62,500 bases of DNA from Symbiodinium natans (Eukaryota > Sar > Dinophyceae > Suessiales > Symbiodiniaceae): NCBI GenBank assembly GCA_905221605.1, contig CAJNDS010001247.1, positions 756,552 through 819,051 on the forward strand. Reading direction: 5' to 3'. The notes under the pieces were generated by a model. That model was not told where the DNA came from. It saw only the letters and a program-made list of their open reading frames with translations, and did not search any database. Each line of letters begins with the position of its first letter. Positions within the stretch are counted from its first letter, which is position 1. A program made the position numbers and the translations under genes. This document shows, piece by piece, positions 49,546-58,611 of this stretch.

Positions 49546-52500
49546 CTAATTAATATGCAATGAAGCCCTGCCAGCGGCAGCGGCGGCCAGGAAAGGCCTG
49601 GCAAGTTGGCTCCTAGCAAAGTCAGGAGGAGCTTGCAGCCTGCACGGCTTGCCCTGTACTATGGCTCTCCAAGCTGACTTAACAGAAGCAGCTGCTGGGG
49701 TTAAAGATCCCAGGGCAGGAACAGCGAACACCCCACTGGGCAGCTTGAATCCTGCTTCCCACGAGCTGTCCAGTTTGTACAAACAAGGGATGCTGTTTGG
49801 GGTCCCCTGGGTGGGGCAGCATTCACACAGCTTACGCAGCAGGCGTTCCCAGTCCGCCTCGAAACTGAAATCCTGCAGCTGTGCAATTCTATCTTCACCT
49901 CCTTCATGAAAAGGGAGGCCATGAAATTGCTGCCTAAAGTTCTTCATCGCCTCACAAACCCATCGTTGAACTTCGGGGCTCCAAGGAACAGGACCAGTTG
50001 CAAGTTGCTGTTCTACTTCCAACAGAATTCCTTGAACGATCGAAATGCATTCTTCAGGGTACAGAGGGTGTTGGGCAAGCAGTTGCAGAAGGAAGTCGTG
50101 GCCATCCCCTTCTGTGTCCGACTCGTCCGCACTTAACAGCTGAACACAGATGGCAAAATATGCGTCATCGACAACCGCAGAGGCGCCACCAAAATTTGCC
50201 GCTGCTGGGGGGAGCGGAGCTGCAAGGGGCTGAGGTGGGGCAATATGAAAATCATCAAGGGATCTCTTTCGCCAAGCTTTGCTGCAGATGCCTGGCTCAA
50301 GACTCTTGACTTCATAGCCAGCCTGTTGAAGAGCTCGCACGCATGTCGGCTTTCCCCTAAGGTGAAAAAGAAGCCTGCAGAAATTGTGGAACTCCTTCCC
50401 ACAGCCCGCGCAGAATGATCCGCTAGCAACGCTCCGATACACTGCCTTTCTCCCATGCTTGCCGAAGAAGTGCGTCGCCAGAGCAGCTTTGCTAGCGAAC
50501 ATTTTTGCACATGGTCCGCAAACCCATTCATAGGCCTCCGTTCTTCCTCCTGCTGCACGTTCCGCTTCGCGAAAGAGGCCCCCAAGTAGCAGCCGTTGCG
50601 CTTCGACTGAGAGGTATTCGCTGAAGAGCTTCTGCGAGTTTCTTCGTACAGCTCCCTTGACGGCCCCACTTTGTTCGCGAAGGATATGCCACCATTGCGG
50701 CCAGGTGACAGGAGTGAACATTGGCCACTTCGCATCGGCAGCTGGCAGAAGCAACTTAAAGTCGTTCTCAACAGCTTTTCTCCATTGTCCCTCGCTTTGT
50801 GCCATAGCCCATCCAATGTCCGCATTTATGTTCACCATAGACTGTAGCAAGCTTATACGTCTCATGGCAGCATATATGTGAAGCGGCAGGATGCCGGTCA
50901 GCTCATGGGCCATTGCAGCAGGGATCGTGAAGAAGCTAGCGCGATCGCAGCTACGCCAGAGCATCCTTCTCACAAGTCTGGAAAAAGCCGCGGCGAGATA
51001 CCCCCAAGCTTTTTCCGCACCACTCCACAAAGCCAAATTGAAGTATGTCGGCAAGATGGTCCCAGGAAATAAAGCACACCGGACTTCCAAGGGTATATGG
51101 ACATTGTGGAACAACTGCCTTGCTCTTGAGTCAAACGCAGCCTTTGCAATAGCCGATCGCCTCTTCGCCTCCTGAACTCCAGTCATCGCAGCATCAAGCA
51201 TCCCACCCAAATGTTTGTATGACGCCACGATGGGGATTCGAGTTTGTCTGCCATCTGCCCGATCGCAAACCAGCATGCTGTCTTTGTCACGGAAGAAAGC
51301 TTTCGCAGCGGCGAGGGATCCTTTGCCCCTGAGCTTCATGACGATGGAGGTTTTTCCTGCTTTCAGGTTTGGCTCAAGGCCATGGGCCTCGCAAGCATCT
51401 AGGACAACTGCAGCTGTAGCCTGTAGCCTGCGGACCATCTTTGTCGGGTCTTGGTCAGCAATAGGATAGACCGCGTCGTCTGCCCAAATTGCTGCAAGGA
51501 ATTCGGCCTGCTCAGTTGCATCTCCATCACACCAAAGCATAGGGTCTCCGCTATAAGGAACTGTCTGTAGCAGGTCTAGCGCAGCGAGTCGTTGCCTTAT
51601 ATTGTTGTTGACTTTTGCGAAGATGAAAGTGAAAACAATGTCGGCCCACGATTCTCCTGGTCTGCTTCCAGCATGCGTTTGGCAAAGTTTTTGTCCATCA
51701 GCATATGGTGTAATAAACCACGTACGGGCATAAAGGTCCCGAACCAGCATCCGCAGATGTGCACTCATGCCATGTTCGTGGAATAGGCCACCCTTATCAA
51801 CTGTACGAAGCAGCTGCTGCAAATCATTTGGTCCTAATCCGAAACGCCGGAATAAGCCAACAGTGTCTTCGAGCGTTCCGATTTGGCCAATGACAGTTTG
51901 TCGAAGCACGCGATAGTATGCAGCCCTGGTGTCCAGAAAGAAAAAAGCGTGGGAGAAGTTGTTGGTTTTGGCCCATCTCCCGAACAACATGGTGACAAGC
52001 GCCGGGAAAGCGACAGGCGCTCCTCTCCGAGCTCCAAAGTGAAGCGGCGTGACCGTATCGGTGATGAGATCACCAATCTTGCTTCGAAGGAATTTATGGT
52101 ACAATTTGCCCGGGACAGAGGCAACGAAGAGTGACCGAAAAGAATCAAGGTCAGCGGGGTCCCCAATGCCTTTATGGGCCTCGAAAAGTGTGCCTCCAGC
52201 CCATTGGAGGGGCTGCTGAACCGCAATGACAGCTTTGATGAACAAGGGCTGGTATATTCTGGCCATCTGCGCAGGCGCTGCGCGGAAGAGTTCTCCCGGG
52301 ATCCCATCAAGTCCCACTGCTTTGTTAGCAGCAACTCCTCGACAAAGCTCTTCGATGTCGTGAAGTGAGGGGAGTAAATCAGGCTCCCAGACAAGCTCTG
52401 ACAGATCCGGCCTGTATTGTCGCTGCTGCTCAAGGAAGTCCGCAACAGTCAGGATCTCACCCATCTCCTGCTGGCCAAAGTGCTTCATCCACAAGGAGTC

Positions 52501-55500
52501 GAGTTCTTTCCTCCTGGTGCTCTCCGAGTCCTGACCACGGATAGTGGGCAAGGGCTGGACGACTCTGGCTTTAACGCGCCGACCAATTCCCGCCTTTTTG
52601 AGCGCAGAGATCAGGCTGCTTCCCGACAAAGCACCATAGCCACTGGCCAATGACTGCAGAAAAGCATTTTTGTCAGCGCGGAGCTTTTCTCTCAACCTTG
52701 CACCAGAAAAGTTCAGTGCACCAGCAAACAGGTCATAGAGAAGGTTGCGTTTCTTGCTCCAAGCCCATAAATCATCACCCTGGCCAGTCCAATGCTGCAG
52801 CGCAGCCTGAACAAGAAGCCAGGCTCTTTCCCTTGCGCTGAGCGCAGTACGCCTTTTTAGGCGGACCCTGGCTTGCCTGATGTTCCAAGCTTCTTCAGAG
52901 ATGTAGGAGGCTTTGGGCCCATTGGCAGGAGCAGCAAAATGGTCCCTGAGAATTTGTCGCAGGCGCTCCTCAATGTCTCTGCAATGCGCATCCGGGTGGA
53001 CTTCCCAAGGAGTGGGCTTGAAATGCTCAAGCTCCTGCTGCAGAAGTTTCCTGCCATCAGAACTCAGCAACTTGTCCCTTTCCAGCTTTAGCCTGCGCAC
53101 CGTCCTTTGGACTGGCCCAGACGTGATAGTCCAGGTCACCTCAAGCGCAATGGCAGAGTGGTCGTCCTGTTTGTTGGCAAGGTCGATATCCGCAGCGACC
53201 CATGACTTCAGAGCTCCAGATAGCCATGGTCCGCCAATGCAGATATAGTCCAGCCTGGCGGTGGAACCACTTGTGTGCGTCCAAGTAGCGTCAGAGCCGC
53301 TGTGGTATCGGATGAAGGTGCTGGGCGCTATCATGTCTCTCTCCTCAAGCCACAAGGCAAATTTAATGCCTTGTTCATCAGGGAGGTCAGGCTCAATCCG
53401 ACCAGTGGCTTGCCCTATCTCCGCCGGCATTCTTCCATTCAGGTCAATGCCGATGATGATGGGGCCACGCTGCTCAAACTTCTCCAGAACTCCTTGCAAA
53501 TCATGGAAGAAGGCGTCTTTTTCCTCAGAGGGCCGCTGCCAGTGGGGGCAATGCGCAGCAATAAGGAGGAAGTCGCCCTGCGCAATGGCGATGTGCAGGG
53601 CTAAAATCCTGGGTGACTCGAGGACGACGCGAAGATCGTTTTTGTCGATGAAGAAAGGAATATCCTGACATGTGCCAAGACCATGGACGCGGCTAATCCA
53701 TATTTCCGCTCCCCATACTCCCTTGGATTCTGAGGAGATCCGAAGGAATCGCTCCGAAATAACCACACCACTGTGTCCCTTGCCTTCTTGTATAAGGGCG
53801 ATATTGCAGCTCATCTTGCAGAGTTGTTCTTCAATGAACCGATGCTTGCCTTGAAGGCCTTGGACATTTGCCGCGTAGATCTTTGTGTGGATACAGCGCT
53901 GAGTGGTTCTTGACGCGGTTCCTGGGGTCGTGCGTATGAGATGATCTGGAACAAGATCACTTTGCTGGTAGCCCATGTCCTCCTTCCAGCTGAAAGCTCC
54001 ATTGTTTGAAAGAGGAAATTGCTGCGAGACCGCTGTTGAAGCCATCGCCCAGAGCCATTTGACTCCCCGCTGTCTGAGAATGGCAGCAGCAGCTGCAGGT
54101 GGCCCAGCAATCCCTTTACTGGCCTGCGCCGCCTTTTTGGCGGCAACATCAGCAAATTCATTCCATCCATTGCCATCATGCGACTTCACATGCTCGTGGC
54201 GCAGGGGGGTGTTGGGCAAGCAGCTATGAAGGAGCAAGAAGACACTTCTCATATTTTGTGACAGGTCATCATCACCGAGGTGCCAAGTTCCCTCTGCCGC
54301 AAAACCAGCACTGCAATTGTCAAACTTGAAGACAATCTCCTGGAAGCATGAACTCCAAGGAAGTTGCAGGATCCAGAGCGCCGCCCAAAGCATAGCCGTT
54401 CTTTCAGCCTGGCTTGAGCCACAAGCATCAGCCCCAACATACAGCGGATGCGTCGTGTCAGCGGTGACACTGCCTCCAATGACTCCCAGAAGGGCGAAGG
54501 ACTCGCCTATAGATTTTCTGACCAGAAGGATCGCAGCCCATCCGCATCGTTGTTCATCGCTGTAGGAGCCATCTGTATATATTACGAGGTGTTGGCCGCA
54601 GGTCTGATCCTGGAACATCTGCTCAAGGGGCTTGCATTTTGCCAATTCTTGGACTGTGGCAGGATGGAGGGGCGAGAGCGTTTCCCAATCGACAAGCCAC
54701 CAGGCATCACTCCAAGGCTCCCGCAGTCTTGCAAGAGCGTGGGGGTCCTCAACCAGCTGCCAGGTCATGCTGTCAAGCTGAAATTCGGCAGGACCAACTT
54801 TGTCAGCGAGGGTGATGATCCTTGATGTTGAACTCTGTGAGCGTTGTGAAAACCCCCCACGTAGGGCATCCAGGGAGTCAAAGCATTTCTTCCATGCCCT
54901 TTCTCGCTGGCTCGCACTGATCCCTTCAATAACAGTCGCTAATTGGTCAGATGGCTGCCCACTGTCCAATGTGTGCTCAGTATCTTGAGGGCCAGGACTA
55001 CTCCCGTCTCGCTGAGGAGTGCGACTCCGATCTCGTCCTTGTTCATGTCCCCCCTTGTCATCATCACTGCCGTCGGATTCGTTCAAATCCAAAGTCCCGG
55101 AGGAGGGAGAGCCACCAATGACATCCGCAACATGATCATTTTCGACGTTTGCAGTTGCATAGATCGCATGATTGGCAAGACTGAGGGCAGAATCGGCCAG
55201 CAGCCATCTACCATCAGCTTTGAGGACAGAGGTCCAATTGGGCAGTTCTGTAAACTGCGTCGCCCTCAAAATGACCCCAGCAGTAATGTGCTTCTTGTCA
55301 AAGTCGCAGAATCTGACCTGTGACCCAAGATCCCTCGCATCTACGAAGACCCAGTAGCGATCTCGCTGTACCCGAAGGTGGGCGCCACAAATAAAAGCGG
55401 TCTCGACACCAAGGTGCGAATGCTCGTCGATCTCTCCGCGAGGGGCGCAAAGCTCAATATCTTCAGGTCGCTCTCCGATGCAAGCGGCGACACTTCTTTT

Positions 55501-57264
55501 GAAGGCTTGGGCAGAGTCCAAATGACTCCAAGGTATAAGGGCTTCTCCACCTTGAAAGAGCACCAAACTGTATCGCTGCGCGTCATCAGGTTGCTCCAAT
55601 GCTAGAGGACCAGCCGGAAGATCGTGGACATCAGCTCCCCATGTAGCATAGCTGCGTAAACGCTCGTAGAAGGTGGGTTCCCAGGCAAAAAGGCCCTGTG
55701 CCACCACAGCGAAAAGCAGGCCTTGGCTAACCAGGAGCGGATCTCCACTCTGAGAACGTCTGTCTGAGCCGCCTGTAAGCACACAGAGGTCCTCTTCTCT
55801 GAAAAGATCACAATAGTCGCCAAGTATATCATGAGCAGTGGTGAAAAGCTCGCTGGCCGGGACAGCATATAGCGATCTGCCAACTTGTCGTCCATCAACT
55901 ACAATTGTGGTTGCTTCGCTTGCCCTTTTCTGGCATTCGACAAAGGTGACGAACTGCCCCTCCGGTTGGGGAACGACACACTCCAAATGGCCAGTCAGGT
56001 CCGTTTTCAAGGTCTCGATAACCTTATTGCGAATATCGTGCACATTGTCAGTTGGCTCAAGAGTGATTGCTGCGTACAGCGGAGTTCGGAAGATGCGAAG
56101 GACCTGTATTGCTATAAGAGCCGGGGCGTTCGGCCCCACCATGAAGTCGACGGTGGCCTCATGATGTTCGAGAAGGCGCACAACCTCAGTCTCCCTCTGT
56201 AGCATATCAGCTTCAGCCTGGAGAACATCGTCCGGCCTCTTCTGGAAAACAGGCAAACCATTCTCATCTGCGCTATGTCCATCTCTACAGAGCGGGCCCT
56301 CATGTCGACCTGCGCTGCACTGAGACTCAGGGGGCCTGCCAGTCTGCCCAAATTGAGCAGTCAAATGCTGCGCCATAGTCAGACCACCGCCACGATCGTG
56401 CTTGCAAAGGAGTCCTTGCGTTTCTGTGGCCTTGCCGCCGCGAACAACAACAGCCGCATCTGCACATCGAGGCGAAAGCACAAGAAAGGCCAGCAAAAGG
56501 CAGCCATGTTTGCCACAACTTCGGCGTCCAAGTCTGATCAGCGGATCGAAATTTCTCTGTCCGCCCTTGAGTTTGATGCCATGGAATATCATGCCCCATA
56601 ATGCAGCAAAGAGAAAAGCTGCAGCGGAGTTGATAACTCCCCATGAATGTTGTTCAAGGCGTTGCACCAGCTGTCCAAAAGCTGGGCATTCACAGCATTT
56701 GTTGCCCGGACATCCATGAAGAGTCTGTCCCAACAAGAAAGTACATATCCCAGCAACAAGTATGGTTCTCTCAAGCGGAATACTCTGTACAATGTACTTA
56801 GTGGCCAGCAAGAAAAGGGGCAGAAACCACCAAACGACGTCATGGAGAAAGCCAACAACGCATACCAGGCCAGAGTTGACACTGCATTGCGTTGCGTCGC
56901 CTTCCTCCAATCTTTTGGAACTGTGCGGACCAACTCTGCAGCTTGCACAACCAGACGGACTGTTCACGAGTGCTGGTGTAGTGTATAAGGCCAGTCTTAT
57001 AATGTCCACGCCGCCATGATACTGTGTAGGAATCCAGGGAATCATAGGCATCCTGTCCCCCTTCACAAGCATAAACATGTAGTCAAAGCAATCCAAGGCC
57101 GAAAGGGACATGCCAAACCACATGTGAGGAAAAGGTCTGTCTGAACGATCCGGAGCCGAAAGGGACCATTCACTATACGCGGATTGTCGTGGCATCCACT
57201 GCACCCAGGGGCCACCGGGGTACTGCGCAGCCAAAATGGCGGCAGTACAATTCTCTTTTCGCAT
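49546..57264 (-). CDS. Retroelement ORF2: RNase H, endonuclease, reverse transcriptase
   Basis: A polyprotein of about 2,572 aa from the ATG at 57264. The frame is open further upstream to 58362, but that part overlaps ORF1 and its Arg/Cys-rich composition looks like a shadow. In order: hydrophobic segments (about 130-280) that could cross a membrane; an acidic/RS-like linker (DRSRTPQR, about 735-745); RNase H (about 890-1045; D898 in TDGSY, E954 in AERTAM, D982 in KFDN, D1039 in FADVA); an exonuclease/endonuclease/phosphatase-type endonuclease (about 1126-1385; N1133, E1160, D1274 and N1276 in GIDLNG, H1369 in DDHSA); reverse transcriptase (about 1625-2040; GLDGIPGEL, D1778 in FLDTRAAY, D1929-D1930 in WADDA); then a C2H2 finger and a CCHC-like finger (about 2245-2310). 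The catalytic residues look intact. RNase H before the endonuclease is unusual, since LINEs of the I/R1 type carry it after the RT. Confidence 0.88.
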   Translation of the reverse strand: MRKENCTAAILAAQYPGGPWVQWMPRQSAYSEWSLSAPDRSDRPFPHMWFGMSLSALDCFDYMFMLVKGDRMPMIPWIPTQYHGGVDIIRLALYTTPALVNSPSGCASCRVGPHSSKRLEEGDATQCSVNSGLVCVVGFLHDVVWWFLPLFLLATKYIVQSIPLERTILVAGICTFLLGQTLHGCPGNKCCECPAFGQLVQRLEQHSWGVINSAAAFLFAALWGMIFHGIKLKGGQRNFDPLIRLGRRSCGKHGCLLLAFLVLSPRCADAAVVVRGGKATETQGLLCKHDRGGGLTMAQHLTAQFGQTGRPPESQCSAGRHEGPLCRDGHSADENGLPVFQKRPDDVLQAEADMLQRETEVVRLLEHHEATVDFMVGPNAPALIAIQVLRIFRTPLYAAITLEPTDNVHDIRNKVIETLKTDLTGHLECVVPQPEGQFVTFVECQKRASEATTIVVDGRQVGRSLYAVPASELFTTAHDILGDYCDLFREEDLCVLTGGSDRRSQSGDPLLVSQGLLFAVVAQGLFAWEPTFYERLRSYATWGADVHDLPAGPLALEQPDDAQRYSLVLFQGGEALIPWSHLDSAQAFKRSVAACIGERPEDIELCAPRGEIDEHSHLGVETAFICGAHLRVQRDRYWVFVDARDLGSQVRFCDFDKKHITAGVILRATQFTELPNWTSVLKADGRWLLADSALSLANHAIYATANVENDHVADVIGGSPSSGTLDLNESDGSDDDKGGHEQGRDRSRTPQRDGSSPGPQDTEHTLDSGQPSDQLATVIEGISASQRERAWKKCFDSLDALRGGFSQRSQSSTSRIITLADKVGPAEFQLDSMTWQLVEDPHALARLREPWSDAWWLVDWETLSPLHPATVQELAKCKPLEQMFQDQTCGQHLVIYTDGSYSDEQRCGWAAILLVRKSIGESFALLGVIGGSVTADTTHPLYVGADACGSSQAERTAMLWAALWILQLPWSSCFQEIVFKFDNCSAGFAAEGTWHLGDDDLSQNMRSVFLLLHSCLPNTPLRHEHVKSHDGNGWNEFADVAAKKAAQASKGIAGPPAAAAAILRQRGVKWLWAMASTAVSQQFPLSNNGAFSWKEDMGYQQSDLVPDHLIRTTPGTASRTTQRCIHTKIYAANVQGLQGKHRFIEEQLCKMSCNIALIQEGKGHSGVVISERFLRISSESKGVWGAEIWISRVHGLGTCQDIPFFIDKNDLRVVLESPRILALHIAIAQGDFLLIAAHCPHWQRPSEEKDAFFHDLQGVLEKFEQRGPIIIGIDLNGRMPAEIGQATGRIEPDLPDEQGIKFALWLEERDMIAPSTFIRYHSGSDATWTHTSGSTARLDYICIGGPWLSGALKSWVAADIDLANKQDDHSAIALEVTWTITSGPVQRTVRRLKLERDKLLSSDGRKLLQQELEHFKPTPWEVHPDAHCRDIEERLRQILRDHFAAPANGPKASYISEEAWNIRQARVRLKRRTALSARERAWLLVQAALQHWTGQGDDLWAWSKKRNLLYDLFAGALNFSGARLREKLRADKNAFLQSLASGYGALSGSSLISALKKAGIGRRVKARVVQPLPTIRGQDSESTRRKELDSLWMKHFGQQEMGEILTVADFLEQQRQYRPDLSELVWEPDLLPSLHDIEELCRGVAANKAVGLDGIPGELFRAAPAQMARIYQPLFIKAVIAVQQPLQWAGGTLFEAHKGIGDPADLDSFRSLFVASVPGKLYHKFLRSKIGDLITDTVTPLHFGARRGAPVAFPALVTMLFGRWAKTNNFSHAFFFLDTRAAYYRVLRQTVIGQIGTLEDTVGLFRRFGLGPNDLQQLLRTVDKGGLFHEHGMSAHLRMLVRDLYARTWFITPYADGQKLCQTHAGSRPGESWADIVFTFIFAKVNNNIRQRLAALDLLQTVPYSGDPMLWCDGDATEQAEFLAAIWADDAVYPIADQDPTKMVRRLQATAAVVLDACEAHGLEPNLKAGKTSIVMKLRGKGSLAAAKAFFRDKDSMLVCDRADGRQTRIPIVASYKHLGGMLDAAMTGVQEAKRRSAIAKAAFDSRARQLFHNVHIPLEVRCALFPGTILPTYFNLALWSGAEKAWGYLAAAFSRLVRRMLWRSCDRASFFTIPAAMAHELTGILPLHIYAAMRRISLLQSMVNINADIGWAMAQSEGQWRKAVENDFKLLLPAADAKWPMFTPVTWPQWWHILREQSGAVKGAVRRNSQKLFSEYLSVEAQRLLLGGLFREAERAAGGRTEAYEWVCGPCAKMFASKAALATHFFGKHGRKAVYRSVASGSFCAGCGKEFHNFCRLLFHLRGKPTCVRALQQAGYEVKSLEPGICSKAWRKRSLDDFHIAPPQPLAAPLPPAAANFGGASAVVDDAYFAICVQLLSADESDTEGDGHDFLLQLLAQHPLYPEECISIVQGILLEVEQQLATGPVPWSPEVQRWVCEAMKNFRQQFHGLPFHEGGEDRIAQLQDFSFEADWERLLRKLCECCPTQGTPNSIPCLYKLDSSWEAGFKLPSGVFAVPALGSLTPAAASVKSAWRAIVQGKPCRLQAPPDFARSQLARPFLAAAAAGRASLHIN

Positions 57265-57275
57265 GCTGCTTTCTG

Positions 57276-58439
57276 TCACTCCATGACACCAAAGTTGATG
57301 CCTTCCAAGTCCGGATCGTCGTCGATGAGGACACTTTCTGGCCCACGGGAGGCCGGCACTGCGGAGACGCCACTGGTTGGCTCCACTGTCGACGCCGCCA
57401 GGTTGTGTCTCCGCTTGTCCAGCTTCTGAGACAAACTTGGCCCAATCGCTCCTGGTGAGCCGACCACATTGTGCTGCTTGCCAATCTGCTTGACAGGGAC
57501 TCTGGGCACCTCCCGCGCTCCTGGCTGTCGTTGCCTCAGCGCTGGCCTTGCCTCTGCAACAGGTGGCTTGTGGATAACTGGGGAGCTCATGTATGGATCC
57601 ACACTTATCGGTGAGGAAGACGTGTAGGAAGCACGCTGCAAAGTCGAGGCACCTCCCTGTTCTTGAGAGCCAACAGCCGCAGTCTCCTTGTCCTTCTGCA
57701 TCTCCGTGGCACGCAGCTTTTGGCGGGCGCGCTCCGCATCCGCTTTTGCCGCCGCCAAAGCCTTGTTCAGGTACTCCTGCATTCGAGCAACATCGATGTC
57801 TTCGTCTTCTGCCTCGTTCTCCGGGTTCTCGACCAGAGCCCGCCAGGCTGCATCCGTAGTGGCGTCTGCAGGCTTGTTGGCATCTTCCTGGTCCACTGCC
57901 ATAGGGAACAGCCCGCTGCCGGTGAAGCTCTTCAGAACTTCTGATGCCTCCGTTGCCTGTTTCTCTGCCTCGTCCAAGTCGTGCTGAAGCTTCAGGATGT
58001 CTGCATCGAACTTGACCTTTTCTCTGCTGTAAGCAGTCTTCAGGTCCTGCTCGAACTTCTGCCATTTTCTTCTCCGAAGGCTGACTTCCGCAGCAAGCTT
58101 CCTGGCTTTGCTCTCGGCTTTTCTCGTAGCATTGATCCACTTCTGAAGCTGCCTGAGTTGATCGCCTCCTTCGGAGACCATCTTCTTCTCTGCTACAGCT
58201 TGCTCCCCTGCAGCATCGTTCTCTGCACTCACTTTGGCATCCGTATACGACACCAAGATAGTGCTTGCTGATGATGGCTCTTCGTTGCGACTCTGCTTGT
58301 CTTTCTGCCAGCCCCTGCCCCAAGCACCAGACCAATAGCGCGAGCCAGACTGCTTGTGCCATGACTGCTGATTGTTTCTGCCCATGTGTCTCAGTTCTCT
58401 GAAAAGCGGTCTGGAGTGATGGGAGGCCAACTTAAACAA
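57276..58439 (-). CDS. Retroelement ORF1, coiled-coil protein
   Basis: The 387-aa product is likely the nucleic-acid-binding partner of the element. The basic, glycine/tryptophan-rich N-terminus (SRYWSGAWGRGWQKDKQSR, about residues 33-51) is followed by a long charged coiled coil (about 88-172) with heptad-like leucines, a second helix (about 212-250), and a proline/serine-rich tail ending in an acidic patch (VLIDDDPDLEG). No zinc knuckle is seen. It ends with TGA 12 nt before the first ATG of ORF2. ORF2's frame (-1 relative) is also open through the whole of ORF1, which would allow frameshifting, but no clear slippery heptamer is visible; reinitiation is simpler. Start choice: first ATG after the leader; Met 19 is an alternative. 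Confidence 0.7.
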   Translation of the reverse strand: MFKLASHHSRPLFRELRHMGRNNQQSWHKQSGSRYWSGAWGRGWQKDKQSRNEEPSSASTILVSYTDAKVSAENDAAGEQAVAEKKMVSEGGDQLRQLQKWINATRKAESKARKLAAEVSLRRRKWQKFEQDLKTAYSREKVKFDADILKLQHDLDEAEKQATEASEVLKSFTGSGLFPMAVDQEDANKPADATTDAAWRALVENPENEAEDEDIDVARMQEYLNKALAAAKADAERARQKLRATEMQKDKETAAVGSQEQGGASTLQRASYTSSSPISVDPYMSSPVIHKPPVAEARPALRQRQPGAREVPRVPVKQIGKQHNVVGSPGAIGPSLSQKLDKRRHNLAASTVEPTSGVSAVPASRGPESVLIDDDPDLEGINFGVME

Positions 58440-58593
58440 GTCAGATCTGAAGGGAGGAATCCCAGCGTGTCTGGCCTTGCGGATTCTTGTTCTGACCCTC
58501 TGCCGTGCACGCCTCTGATTTCGATGCCAGGAAGGGCTCCAAGCAGCAGCGGCCGTTGCGTCGCGAACACTAAGTTCTGGGGCTCCGGCTATA

Positions 58594-58611
58594 CGGTGGG
58601 CTTTTCCACCG
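58594..58611. promoter_or_regulatory. Small hairpin in the retroelement leader
   Basis: A perfect stem CGGTGG / CCACCG with a six-base loop, a few bases inside the 5' edge of the element. It could be a structural mark of the RNA 5' end; function is inferred only. Confidence 0.35.

Noticed and set aside
49649-57859. Many plus-strand and other minus-strand frames of 60-230 aa inside the retroelement
   Set aside because: Shadows of ORF1/ORF2; none has a domain.
57265-58362. First 366 residues of the 2,938-aa minus frame as the N-terminus of the retroelement polyprotein
   Set aside because: This part overlaps ORF1, is rich in Arg and Cys, and has no protein-like pattern, whereas the ORF1 frame has a clear coiled coil. 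I start ORF2 at the ATG at 57264.
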